The position numbers and the translations under genes were made by a program. A DNA stretch of 64,000 nt. It comes from Caprella mutica. Lineage: Eukaryota > Arthropoda > Malacostraca > Amphipoda > Caprellidae. Each line of letters begins with the position of its first letter. The first letter of the stretch is position 1. Below are positions 23,901-35,169 of the stretch, one piece after another. The DNA lies in assembly GCA_947561585.1 (NCBI GenBank), contig CANNZV010000944.1:457529-521528 (forward strand), written 5' to 3'. The notes under the pieces were generated by a model, which ran no database searches, was not told where the DNA came from, and was given only the letters and a program-made list of their open reading frames with translations.

Positions 23901-24536
23901 GTTGGTATCCATGATACCTGCAGGTATCATGGATACCAACTGAAATAAGTGCGTGTGTCCAACTGGTGGAAAGACTGAAAAAACCCACGTGTGTATGGCC
24001 CTTTAGGAAGAACTTAGGGTGGTTCAAAATATGAATTCATAATGTGGCATAGCCTACATTTATTTTCACACTTCTAATTGCTAGAATATGATCATATTGA
24101 ATAAATTTAAACATAGTATATTTGATGTTTTTCTAATGTCTATAAGGCATTAAATAAATGCATTACTGAATATTTAGTAAAAAAAATCAATATTTCAATA
24201 TAAGTATATTAACTAAATATGTTTTATTTAGTTAAATTGTGCACATAAATAATTTGGATATCAAACTTCCAAGCTAATATTTCAAGTTTTTTCTTCTTTT
24301 GATAGGTACATCATTATCTAAATACCGTCAATATTTTGCATACACTTAATTAATCTTTGAGGTAACTGACCTTCAATGCAGTCCAATTTTTGAGTCTCGT
24401 CACTTCCACAGTCGACATTATCTTCATAGATAAGTCCTTTGCTTCCGGGAGAGTATCTTTCCCCCCTCACAAAATTGTCTTTAATGTCATCCTGGGTGAC
24501 AGCACAAGTGTTTGGTGAGCAAAAACTGTAATTCAT
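20912..24536 (-). CDS. inhibitor of apoptosis protein, BIR-BIR-UBA-RING (gene B)
   Basis: Six coding exons on GT-AG introns: 24536-24371, 23370-23017, 22791-22630, 22379-22234, 22154-21197 and 21108-20912. Phases are identical to those of gene A, and exons 1, 4 and 6 have the same lengths (166, 146, 197 nt). The product is about 660 residues. BIR1 (about 85-153) has C121, C124, H141 and C148. BIR2 (about 198-266) has C235, C238, H255 and C262, with groove residues W245, D249 and W258. UBA-like domain at about 324-368. The linker is built largely of eight-residue repeats of the TSEPPAST type. RING ligands: C612, C615, C627, H629, C633, C636, C643 and C646. The role should match gene A: caspase or IBM binding plus E3 ligase. 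Exon 1 is less certain, but its 166-nt length and phase match gene A. Confidence 0.9.
21325..21800 (-). repeat. 24-bp coding minisatellite in the linker of IAP gene B
   Basis: Two adjoining sub-arrays of a 24-bp unit lie inside exon 5. Roughly ten copies encode TSEPPAST (21548-21790). About eight encode TSEPPSSV (21325-21500). A few degenerate units lie between them. Every unit is a multiple of three, so copy-number change keeps the frame. Gene A has a Ser-rich but non-repetitive linker here, so the array arose after duplication. Plus-strand frames here are shadows. Confidence 0.95.
23798..23998 (+). mobile_element. MITE with ACACACGTGGG-type ends carrying a 56-bp palindrome
   Basis: The left end TACACAGGGGTTTTTTCAGT plus CTTTCCATCAGA is inverted at the right end (CTGGTGGAAAGACTG plus AAAAAACCCACGTGTGTA). 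A second member at 31203-31424 shares ends and the inner GCTAAGCTCC(T)TCTACTTTTTCCAC. In this copy the middle contains a perfect palindrome (23893-23948) that is missing from the 31203 copy. Confidence 0.8.
23893..23948. repeat. perfect 56-bp palindrome
   Basis: Two 28-nt arms meet with no spacer. The left arm starts TTATTTCAGTTGGTATCC and ends ATGATACCTG; the right arm is its exact complement. Related palindromes lie in or beside GGGTAAGTTC MITEs at 3428-3565, 7503-7575 and 55895-55935, so the same palindrome occurs in two different terminal-repeat families. Confidence 0.9.
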
Positions 24537-25289
24537 CACTTACAAATATGCTACACCAGAATTTAACACACAAGTATTGGAAACAAAGGAAATTATGAAT
24601 TAGGTTTAGAAAAGATACACAAAATTGTCTTTGCAGATAAGGAAAGCAGATTTTTCTTGTAGTATGAAATGATAAAAATTTATAACTTTGAAATTAACTT
24701 AAACTAGTTATAGCCATAAAACCAATATTCATTCTATAAGTTAGTTCAATCTGAAAGAATGAAAAATACCACATTTGAAAAGTTCACACACTTTACACAT
24801 GAACCTAATCAACAACTTGCCAATCATTTAGAATTTGCAACAAAACTGAACATTTTATTTACTTTTTCTAAATAAAAATTCAGTTCCAGAAAACCATGCA
24901 TTGCAAATTGCAGAGAATTGGACATCTCTACATTGATTGCTATCTAAATTTAACATGTATTTTACAGGGAGCATGTGGAAAAATGAGTATTTCTTGGGAG
25001 AACAATTGATCAGTTTCTACAGTGTGGCAATACATTGCGCATAAAATATTTACGGTAGCCTTCGTTATTAATCAAATAAACAAAACAAGAATCAGAATCT
25101 CATAAATCTAAGAATTAAATAATAATTTATTGGAATCAGTTAGTAGAATGTAGGTTTAGTTTATTGACAATGTAGATTCAAACAATTGATGAATTATGAA
25201 GCTAGGGTTTAATCTTTAAAGAGACATGAGAAATAAAACAAATGGAGATAGGAGAGGAAATTTCCATGACAAACTCACATATTTCAAAC
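24537..25289. other. region upstream of IAP gene B
   Basis: It should contain the 5' UTR and promoter of gene B if exon 1 is right, but I cannot point to a TATA box or initiator with confidence. No repeat was recognised. Confidence 0.35.
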
Positions 25290-28010
25290 AGCAAAACATG
25301 TCTAAATGCTGCCAGGTAATAAAGCACATGTTGAGCCCTTCAAACTATTTCGAGCCCTTCAATTGCTAATAATTCTGATTTTTCTCCAATGTTGCAAACT
25401 TGAAATGTTAATTAGGAGCCTGGAGGGTATTTATGATAATTTGATCATTTTGGAAGAGAAATATTGTTATTTTTGGAGAGGAGCTGGAGGCAGGGCCATA
25501 CTATATTTTTACTTGGCAGCCAGGTAATGAAGCTTACCAAACTCGCCATTTTAATGGCGAGTGTGTGACAGTTTTTTATAATCCTTCAATTGCAAATGGC
25601 GAGAAATATCTAATTTTTTCAAATGCTACAATGTTATTTTGGAGAGAATTTATGATAATTGAATCATTTTGGAGAGAAATTTGGATTTATTTGGACTTTG
25701 GAGATAGCTGGAGAGACAAATGGAGAGATTATGAGCCATACTATTTTACTTGGGAATTTATGAGTCATACTATTTTACTTGGGAATTTATGAGTCATACT
25801 ATTTTACTTGGCTGTAGAAATGATAGAATTCAGACTATAAAAGGAAATCAAATTGTTTCCAACCGAAAAAGTGAATAGATCCATATAATATCGGTATCCT
25901 AGGATTCCTAGCAAAGTCAGTGGACCATGTTTTAAAGTGTGTCAGGAGAGTCACCAGTTTAGTGAGAAAATGGATCCAGGTCACCACATTTAAAATACTT
26001 TAAAGGAGAAATTTTGCTTCCTAATGAAAATTTTACACTTGGAAATATCCTTATGCTTCATGTCTGATGTCTGATGCATGTGTATCTCTTGAGACTATTT
26101 ATGGAGTGATTTACTTGTTATTTACAGCTTAATCCCCCAAAACTCGTCAATATACTGGCGACTTTGTCCATACTTTGAAACATAATCAGTGGATTTTAAA
26201 CTATTTATTCCAATTTGACCAATAAATTTCAGTGACTAAATTTGAGAAAATTTTGATGGATCAGCCAAATTACTAGAGTCTGAAGTAGCGTAACACTGCC
26301 AGACCTGACTGTAGAATATGGAACATCTTTACAAGAATCTCTGCAACAAATCTGAGCCCAATATTAGAAATTTTATATATAATATCTCTGCAGACTGCGG
26401 GAAATCTTGAATTTATTCCTATGTCCCCAGTCTGCAGAATATGGGACATTTTTAACATTTTCTGTGTGAAAAATCCTTAATTTCCTCCATGTTTTAAACT
26501 GTGGCAGGAAAGTCGCCACTTTAGTGAGAAAATGGATCCAGGTCGCCACATTTAAGATACTTTAAAGGAGAAATTTGGCTTCCTAGTGAAGATTTTACAC
26601 TTGGATCGGTGGAATTTTTTCCTCTTGAAAATAATATTCTGGCAAAGTCGGGGGATTTTTAGCTATTTATTCCTATGTTACTATTAAATTTCGGTGGAAA
26701 AATGGGTAAAATGTTGGTGGATCAGCCAAATTACTGGAAATTTATGGTGGATTTTTTCAGCTATTTCAAAAAGTCAGTGGAATTTTTAACACCAAATACA
26801 GACTGGCTTGGAAACATCCTTATGCTTCATGCCTGATGCATGTGTATCTCTTGAGACTATTTTAGGATTGATTTACTTGTTATTTACAAGTTTTCCAACT
26901 TATTTAACCCTTCAAAAGTCGCCAATATACTGGCGACTTTGTCCATACTTTAAAACATGGAATTTCCTCCAATATTTACATGTATTTTACCAGACTGCAG
27001 GAATAGGTAAACTGTTCTCCAAGAAATCCGTGATTACAATTTCTGTTCTCAGTCAGACTGTATTTCATGGTAAATTCCACCGACTTGTCGGTGGAATTTT
27101 TCTCTATTAAAAATAATATTCTGTCTAAGTCGGCAGATTTTTAGCTATTTATTCCTATGTTACCATTAATTTTCGGTGGAAAAATGGACAAAATGTTGGT
27201 GGATCAACCAAATTATTGAAAATTTATGGTGGATTTTTTCAGTTTTTTCAAAAAGTCAGTGGAATTTGGTGCACCAAATACAGACTGGGGTCACTTCTCA
27301 GTAAAATACATGTAAATAAAGGAGGAAATTAAGGATTGTTCGAACAGTAAATGTCAAAAATGTCCCATATTCTGTAGACTGGGACTATTTTACTGAGAAC
27401 AGAAGCAAAAATAGAAGATTTATTGAAGAACACTTTATCAGTTCCTGCAGTCTGGCTATGTGACTATGGTCTATGTATGTCCATGTACCTGTAAGTGATG
27501 TAACAGAGTATGTCAGTTAAAGCCAATTAATTGGCCCAAGTAAAATAGTATGTCTCATAAACTCACCATTTGTCTCTCCAGCTCTCTCGAAAATTCAACA
27601 AATTCTCTCCAAAATGATCAAATTATCATAAATTCTCTCCAAAATAACATTGTAGCATAGGAGAAAAATAGATAAAACTCGCCATTTGCAATTGAATGGC
27701 TCAAATTACCTGTCACCCAAGTAAAATAGTATGTCTCATAAACTCGCCATTTGTTTCCCCAGCTCTCTCCAAAATTCAACAAATTCTCTCCAAAATGATC
27801 AAATTTTCATAAATTCTCTCCAAAATAACATTGTAGCATAGGAGAAAAATAGATAAAACTCGCCATTTGCAATTGAAGGGCTCAAAATAACTGTCACAAA
27901 CTCGCCATTAAAATGGCGAGTTTGGACATGCTTTATTACTTGGCCTGTCACAAACTCGCCATTAAAATGGCGAGTTTGGACATGCTTTATTACTTGGTAA
28001 TTGGCTTAGA
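25290..28010. mobile_element. cluster of nested MITEs (CCAAGTAA and CCAGTCTG families)
   Basis: Two repeat families recur in both orientations. One, about 270 bp, has ends CCAAGTAAAATAGTATG and CCAAGTAATAAAGCATG. It contains CTCGCCATTTG, repeated TTCTCTCCAAAAT and, near one end, the hairpin ACTCGCCATT/AATGGCGAGT (25543-25564, 27899-27924, 27951-27977). The second has CCAGTCTG or CAGACTGG ends, with motifs such as ACCAAATACAGACTGG, TGGTGGATCAGCCAAATTA and AATATTCTGGCAAAGTCG. The copies interrupt and truncate one another. No transposase or other reading frame is apparent. Confidence 0.7.
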
Positions 28011-28297
28011 TTTCAAAAGGTCAAAACTCAGATACCTATGTCTAATAGGCTTAAAATTTTGAATTAATTCCTATCTATCTTTCCATGTTAATTTGAATTT
28101 CGGCTTGAAATCTTCAAAAAGTGAGCCAAATTGGCTTCGCTCATAATTGTGAAATTTTGGCTCAAAAAATGGATTACAATTTTCCAGCCTCTGAAACATG
28201 GTCCTATGTAACCATTATCATTAATTTAGCTGCGGGAGAGAGAGAGGAGACACATTATGAAGAGTGGCGACTGTGGCGTAACAGCAGTAATCTCGAT

Positions 28298-28442
28298 CCA
28301 GTCTGAAAAGTAGGAATCCTCAGACCCAGGATTTTGTACAGAAATTGGGATTTGGGCGCAGCAAATAACATGGGAACATAGGAATTAAATAGGACTTGGG
28401 CGCAGGATTAATCCACAAATCCTGCTCTACTTTTCAGACTGG
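28298..28442 (+). mobile_element. 145-bp MITE with CCAGTCTG ends and 8-bp duplication
   Basis: Terminal inverted repeats CCAGTCTGAAAAGTAGGA and CTACTTTTCAGACTGG. The flanks are ATCTCGAT (28290-28297) and ATCTCGAC (28443-28450), an 8-bp target duplication with one mismatch. The length suggests a hAT-related non-autonomous element. The inner GGATTTGGGCGCAG / GGACTTGGGCGCAGGATT motifs recur within it. Confidence 0.75.
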
Positions 28443-30210
28443 ATCTCGACTAAATTAGAATTTTTTTTCAAATTTTTTGAAGGATTATCGGTTAGCCAAA
28501 AACTTTGGACATGCTTTATAGTTTATTAGGTACCTGGTTAAACAATTGCAGATGACAAGAAAGAATAAGATATACCACAGTGACGATACTGTCCAGTGAC
28601 CATACAGTGCAATGATAATTTAAAGATGATTTCAGCATTCTGGAAAAAAAAAATTATCTCACTACACTGATGTCTGATGATTTTCTTACCACACTTAGAA
28701 ACATGGTTCTTTGTGTTTTAGTTTTAACTATAAATTCCTTAACTTCCAGCTTATCTTTCTGTTTGGCAGGACACTGATATTACAATATACTGAGAGTGTC
28801 AATCCCAATAAAAAACTAACAGTAATTTCAGCGCTTCTGGTTTACAAATAAAGCAATTTGGCCTCGATGAAGAACTGAAATGAATAACAAATAGGTAGAT
28901 CGCACCCCTTGGCAGCTGCTACCTACGACCTTCCTACGCCTTTTTAAATAAAACCTAGGATAAAACACATGAAATACAATAAAAAAATAAAAGAAACATT
29001 GAAAATTAATTAATGAGTATTAATTATAGCCCTAAATAGTAGGTAAATAGATAGAAAATATAAAATAATATCTACAAAAGAAAGAGAGATCGAAGACTTC
29101 AGGGCCCAACTGTTATTATCAAAGTTCCAATAATGTAGAGCTCTAATGACTGAACGAATAGCAAGATCTACTACTGACTAGTTCTTTTGATAAAGATTAT
29201 CTATTCCAACCATAAACATTTAATTGATTTCATAATGAACACTCATTCTTTAGAAATTAATTAACACATAATATTAGAGAGATCATTATCTTATCTCACT
29301 TCCGTTCGACTTTAGAAGAGTGTGACATTACAGTTGGAAATTCTAGACGCCATTTTACGTTAGTACGTTCGTGTGTAATTATATTACACATACATACATT
29401 TTTACACATTCCATACTATTTTACTAGAAAGAAACACATATGACATATGTTAGGTATATATAATATATTTCATACTAATTTTGCAACGACTTATAATTAA
29501 TGAAAAGAAAGCTACTAATAATGTTAGTCAAATGTTATTTTTCATCTCCATATGTTTTTAATTGAATTTATGAGCATATATATATATTTCAGAGATATTT
29601 TTCTGTATTTCCTATATATTCTATGTATAACAATACTAATATTTTTATCATTATTTCTTAGCATGATTGTAAAACTTTTGTCTACGAGTTAATTATTTTT
29701 CGCAATGAGTCATGTTCCATTCACGGAAATTACGCAAGCGAATATTTCTATAGAAAACGAAAAGCGATAGAAAACGATCAGAAAGAAAACGTTTAAGGGT
29801 AACTTAGACAAATTAAAAAATTTCCCTATATGGAGTTGATATTTATTATTGATTGCTACTTTATTTCTATAATTGGTACAAATGACTCAGAATATAATAA
29901 TACATAAAAATTATAATATTTTTTATTATTTACAAATTGTAACCACAAAATATTGAATTAACTATTACCATAGACATAGTTATTATTATGAACAAAATAT
30001 CCACTAGCAAAACAAATTATATAATTTATTCGGTATTTGATATTCCATACGGTAATTGATTCGCATGTTTGACACCGAATGTGGTAATTGTGTATTAAAT
30101 GTAAAACATTCGGTAATCTGCGATAATTCACTTAATATATTTTATAATAGTTTCTAATTAATTAAATATGAAATAATAGTAAACATAACATCTCTCAGCC
30201 ATGTCAAGCA
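28443..30210. other. AT-rich spacer, nothing recognised
   Basis: No gene, array or terminal repeat was recognised in this 1.8-kb stretch. Confidence 0.4.
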
Positions 30211-30211
30211 A

Positions 30212-30530
30212 GTGTGTACACTGTATCACTGAAAAAAATTGAGAGTCAGCCTGACTCATCGCTTGAGTCAAGGCTCAAAAATCCAATATTGGAGTCTTTT
30301 TTCTTGATTGACTCTACCTGAGTCAATCTGACTATGAATTATGAGGTTTTTTAAATTATTTGAAGAAGGTTTGCTTTCTTAGGAGAAAACAAAAACTTAG
30401 GAGTTAATATGACTCTTGGCTCTTGTACAAATACTAGGATGAGTCAAATTGACTCACATTGTTCAACTGGTTTTGCCAATTTAAGATTCGTATTTTTTTT
30501 TATTTATAGTGTATAGTGTACTCTAAGCAT
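30212..30530. mobile_element. possible MITE rich in GAGTCA motifs
   Basis: The left border GTACACTGTATCACTGAAAA and the inverted right border TTTATAGTGTATAGTGTAC suggest terminal repeats. Inside, GAGTCA or TGACTC recurs many times in both orientations. I could not define a target duplication. Confidence 0.45.
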
Positions 30531-31202
30531 TAATTTCAACCTTACGATATAAAGATAAAGAAAAAAAGGTAGTAGGTAGGTACTTACGTAATCACTATAC
30601 ATAGAGAAAAGTATCTTCTATTAAACCGTATTTGTTTATATAAACTGATATTTTATGTATAACTGAAGCTCGGATTTATAGCTCTCACGAAACTGGTCGA
30701 AATAGCTCAATAAAATAGTTTTAATACTTTTAAGAAGTAATGATATACATGGTTGGAAAATAAAGGCGTCATTATAGTAGAGTGTCTCCTGAGAACAAAA
30801 GTTTTCTTTTATAACACATTATAGAAAACTTTAGTACAATTGTTCGAGAGTAACCATGTCATTCTAATATGCCATATTTATTTGTGAATAGGTAATGTTT
30901 AGTTATTATTCGTAGAACACATATCAAGACAGCTGTGTATATGTGATTAACTTTTCTGTAGATTAAATAATAAATCTATTCACATTCCTGATTTTTTACG
31001 TATTTTCATTTTAAATTACCCAACATCATGAAAGAAACGCAAACTAAAGTTACCCAAAAACTAGGTCAATTTCCAAGTCACAGACAAATAAGAAAATTGT
31101 TGTGAATGAAGAAATTTCTTCGGGATGGACTAACCACAGCGCAACCTTCGTCAAAGTGAAAATGTATGCTGCGAAAAATATCCTCTGTGTCAAGCCTCTT
31201 AA
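30531..31202. other. AT-rich spacer, nothing recognised
   Basis: No gene or repeat was recognised. Confidence 0.4.
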
Positions 31203-31424
31203 GGGTCGTACACACGTAGGGTTTTTTAAGTCTTTCCACCAGACTTTTCGTCTAAGCTCCTTCTACTTTTTCCACGGAACTTTTATTAAAAATATAATTA
31301 TTATAATTTTTAAAAAGCTTTTTATATTTTCAATTTTTAAAGCTTCTTAATTTTCTTTCAATTTTTAAAGATTAGCAAAAATCTGGTGGGAAGACTTAAA
31401 AAAAATACTTCGTGTGTACTTCCC
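31203..31424 (+). mobile_element. MITE with ACACACGTGGG-type ends, copy without palindrome
   Basis: The left end GGGTCGTACACACGTAGGGT plus TTAAGTCTTTCCACCAGA is inverted at the right end (CTGGTGGGAAGACTTAA plus TTCGTGTGTACTTCCC). It is the same family as 23798-23998, but its AT-rich middle lacks the 56-bp palindrome. Short plus-strand frames here have no support. Confidence 0.75.
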
Positions 31425-31655
31425 AAAACACACTGCCACTCGAGACCTCAGTCACGGAGAATGAGAAGTTCAGACAAAGAACCGTGGAGTTTCCCTACTG
31501 ATTTATGCCAAGCTCGGTTAATTAAAACACTATTAAACATTGTCAACACTTATAGTTCAATCAACATGATTGTCTATTTTTCATACTTTTCAAAATTTAT
31601 TTTTGTAACTCAAAATGAATTATAACCTGGTAGACCTGGTAATAATGACCAAAAT
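31425..31655. other. short spacer
   Basis: Nothing recognised except the 9-bp target duplication of the next element at 31647-31655. Confidence 0.4.
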
Positions 31656-32923
31656 GGTGTACGGACAACTGTCATGCGGAGAACTGCCATGCGACAAACT
31701 GCCATGCGGACAACTGCCATGCAATATATTATAATTTTATGTTGGATGAACTGTAATGCACTCGTAAACTTGACCTTTCATGGAATTCATTTGATGTGAA
31801 GTATATTATTAACTTAATTTAAAAATTAAGTATAATATTAATAGTCCGAAATTGTGCTTAAACAAGTATAAAAATTAATATTGACGGTAGATTCAGAATT
31901 TAAAGTTGAAGTATATTAAATTCATTTTATTTAATTCATATTCAATCCATTTAGCTCCTTAAACAATCAAATGGTTGACAAGAAGTGGTAAATCTATAGA
32001 TGCAAAACTTTTTTTTCAAACATTTCAAAATACAAAGAATAGTACAAACACAAGCTTTACAGGTTAAAATTACCAGTGAGTGTGATTTTGCATTTTGCTA
32101 ATTAAGAATTTTCATTGAGTTAATTGATTTTTTTTATTTGTAAAAAAAAACGTTTCTGCTAGATTCAGGATTAGAAACTGAAGTAGTATTTATTTTATTT
32201 CTATGTTAAAAAAAATTCTTACAAAGAACACTTTACTCAGTAACTTTGAAATTGTTTTTTTTTATAGTTTCTTTGTTTGTAGCTCCCACCGATCAGAAAC
32301 ATGTCTTATAAATATTTGAAAAGTATCGAAGTAATGAGAATAATCATTACTGAAAAATGTTTTATTAAATTTGTTATTATACTAATAACAAATCAACATT
32401 TTAGTTAACTCTTGTATGCCCAGTGTTGTGTGAAAACAACTCTAAAATAGCAAGATGCAAAACCACACTCACTGAAAATGTTAACCTGTAAAGCTTATGT
32501 TTGTACTATTCTTTGTATTCTGAAATACAAAAAAAAGTTTTGTATCTATAGATTTCAATCTTTTTGTCAACCATTTGATTATTTAAGGTGTAAAATGAGA
32601 AAGAAAATGATTGTAACAGAGAAGGAAATCTAGTATTATTTCAATATCAATTTCAATGCTTCTTCATTCACAATTTCTTACTATACATATAACATTTTCA
32701 TACTAAAATGTTAGGTTGAAATAATAATATACTTCACATCAAATGAATTTCAAGAAATGTTAGGTTTACAAGAGCTTTACAATTGACCCAAAATAAAATT
32801 ATTATATATTGCATGGCAATTGTCCGCATGGCAGTTTGTCGCATGGCAGTTGTCCACAATGGCAGTTGTCCGCATGGCAGTTATCCGCATGGCAGTTGTC
32901 CGCATGGCAGTTGTCCTAGAGCC
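31656..32923. mobile_element. Foldback-like element FB3, 1268 bp, 9-bp duplication
   Basis: Both ends carry inverted arrays of a roughly 16-bp unit, CATGCGGACAACTGC (four at the left, seven at the right). Further inverted similarity extends inward for several hundred bases, for example the AATCAAATGGTTGACAA segment near 31966 and its complement near 32563. The ends are GGTGTACGGACAACTG and GGCTCTAGGACAACTG. GACCAAAAT is present exactly at 31647-31655 and 32924-32932, a perfect 9-bp target duplication. No transposase frame lies inside. This is the clearest Foldback architecture in the window. Confidence 0.9.
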
Positions 32924-33914
32924 GACCAAAATAACTAAAATATTAGTAGCTAGCAACTTCTGGTTAAATGATGGCGGATGGAATACCAGAAATCTTGCAG
33001 TCAGGTTTCTTTTTCATATGGTCAACTCTAACAACTACATAAAAAGTCATTCATATTCACGTTAATATTTATAATATGATTTTTTTTTTTGTGTAAATAT
33101 ATTTTTTCTTGATATGAAAATTGTTTTTGTTAGTTTTTCTGTAGATTTACAAGAAATAAACTAGAGCACTTAATCAACCTTAATCTCATCCTTTCCCTCT
33201 TCTTCAATTCCCTCTTTTTTCATTGTTAATGCGATGTCTTTCAAATTATTCATGTCAACATAGGAAAGCATAGTTTATTTTTCAATAGGATCAACTTCAC
33301 CTATAAGAAATCGATACAATTTAGCTTAATATATAATACCAACATAATGTTCTTTCATGACGGCAAGTAAAGACTAAAAATATTGGAGTAAAAATCGTTG
33401 CGTGTAAACACTGTCTCAATCATCTGTTAAATTGTTGCTATCTCTGTGTTTAATGAATTGCTCCAATATATCGTAGCGTGTAAACGGGCCTTTAACTTAT
33501 TTTTTTTTCAATACGCTAACAAAAATTCCATATAGTAATAATCTTCCATCATCATTTAGGGATAGCAACAATAGTTAGAATATTTCATTATAATGAACTA
33601 TTACAATTTTTTTTAACGACATTAATATTACCTTTATTTGTCTGATTTCCAAATGAAAATTCTTAGGATCAATTTTCGACTCAATTTCCATCATAGAATT
33701 TTGTTTACTATCGTCAAATATCTAACTCATGATTTCAATAAATCGACTAACTCCACCAACCTTACCAGAGTTTTGTATTTTTACAAAATCATTTCACCCA
33801 TAATTGGACTGACAAAATTTGAGAGGTTTTTTTACACATTGATATTTATTAAACCGTATGATTTTCTGTCAGTTGATAGATTTTATCATATTAATGTACT
33901 GGGCAAAATTATAT

Positions 33915-34244
33915 TTACCCAAGATTGATGGAAATAGTGTTATTTATTATATTGAATGAATTTGGTTTGTCGTGTTTAAACTCATCAGTCAATCTTTTGA
34001 GGGTAAAGTCATAATAGGAAAAGAAAACTATTAATAGAATATCCCAAATGCTGAAAGTTTGTGCATCATATTTTAAATCATCAGCATTGACTTTCCACAG
34101 CTTAGTGACAGACAAAGTATCACACCCGATGTTAAAGGCTAAAGGCCGGGACATATCCGATTTGGGCAAGCCCAGTGCAGGATAATATTGGTTAACCTCT
34201 TTAACGTACTTGCTGAAAGAATAAGCACGAATGTGACTATGCAC
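33915..34244 (-). pseudogene. conserved frame 'HIRAYSF', array unit 1
   Basis: A minus-strand frame of 110 codons at most, whose first half is conserved in all four units (HIRAYSFSKYVKEVNQYYPA, then LGLPK.DMSRPLAFNIGCDT, then SVTKLWKV.ADDLKYDA). The tail after DILLIVF is unique to this unit. No ATG opens it; an acceptor-like CTTATTCTTTCAG lies upstream of CAAGTACG. I do not recognise the family. Conservation at the protein and DNA level cannot be separated by eye. Confidence 0.35.
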
Positions 34245-35169
34245 CGTAGCAACTTTCAGCGTTCCTCAGAGGCACCTGGTAACCCGGCAATCACCGAACA
34301 GGGTATGAATACAACTCAAGTCACGTCAAAGTGCTGTGAAGAAACTGATCTCGTATTCATGACTTACGTGTGTCGAGCCTGAGTTAACAATCTTATCGTA
34401 CTGATAAGATCTCAGAAGATAAAAAATATGATAGAACATCAATATACAGTCTTTTCAGAGTACAATTCCGATTCTTTGTAATATTTGCCTTGTACAATTT
34501 TTATCTTGTACAATTTTTGTCTTCTGCATATTTTTACCTTGTACAATTTTTGTTTTGTACATATTTTTGTCCTGCACAATTTTGACTTGTACAATTTTGT
34601 CATGCACAATTTCTGTCTTGAACAAATTTTTCTTTGTTTTGATTGAACATACTAAAATGCGAAATAAACCACAGTCGCTTCTTTTTCTTCTAATTTAATT
34701 CTATCATCTTTCATCGCTACGAAAATTTATACTTTGCTTTTCAATTCAAAGTATGCAGCAAAAAATTATTGAAAGAAATATATATAAATACAGCTAAATT
34801 TCCATATATTTCCATTTATGAGCTATTATTGAAAAAAAAATGTCGAGATAATATAAAAAAAATTAAGTTTCCAATGAAAAATAAATGACTGTATCGTTCT
34901 GATTTCCAAGTCAACATTCACAAATTGAATTTTCTTCAAATCCTCTCTTTTCATTGACGTCAAATATGTAACTCATTATCATTGATTTCAATAAATTGAT
35001 CAACTTCACCTAAACCCTACCAGAGTTTTGTAATTTTCTTTAAGCTAATAGTAATGTTCACATTGACTACATAAATTGATGATATTCATGCAGCTATTAC
35101 TTACAATATATCTTTCATATAAATTTCCAATTTTCGTTGTTTTTCAAGATACTTTCTGCATGTCATCAT

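Noticed and set aside
24318..24370. Extension of IAP gene B exon 1 past 24371 to the stop
   Set aside because: The G/GTCAGT donor at 24371 gives the same exon length and phase as gene A; reading on only adds residues without similarity.
28121..28306. A plus-strand frame of 61 codons
   Set aside because: No domain, and its end runs into the inserted 145-bp MITE.
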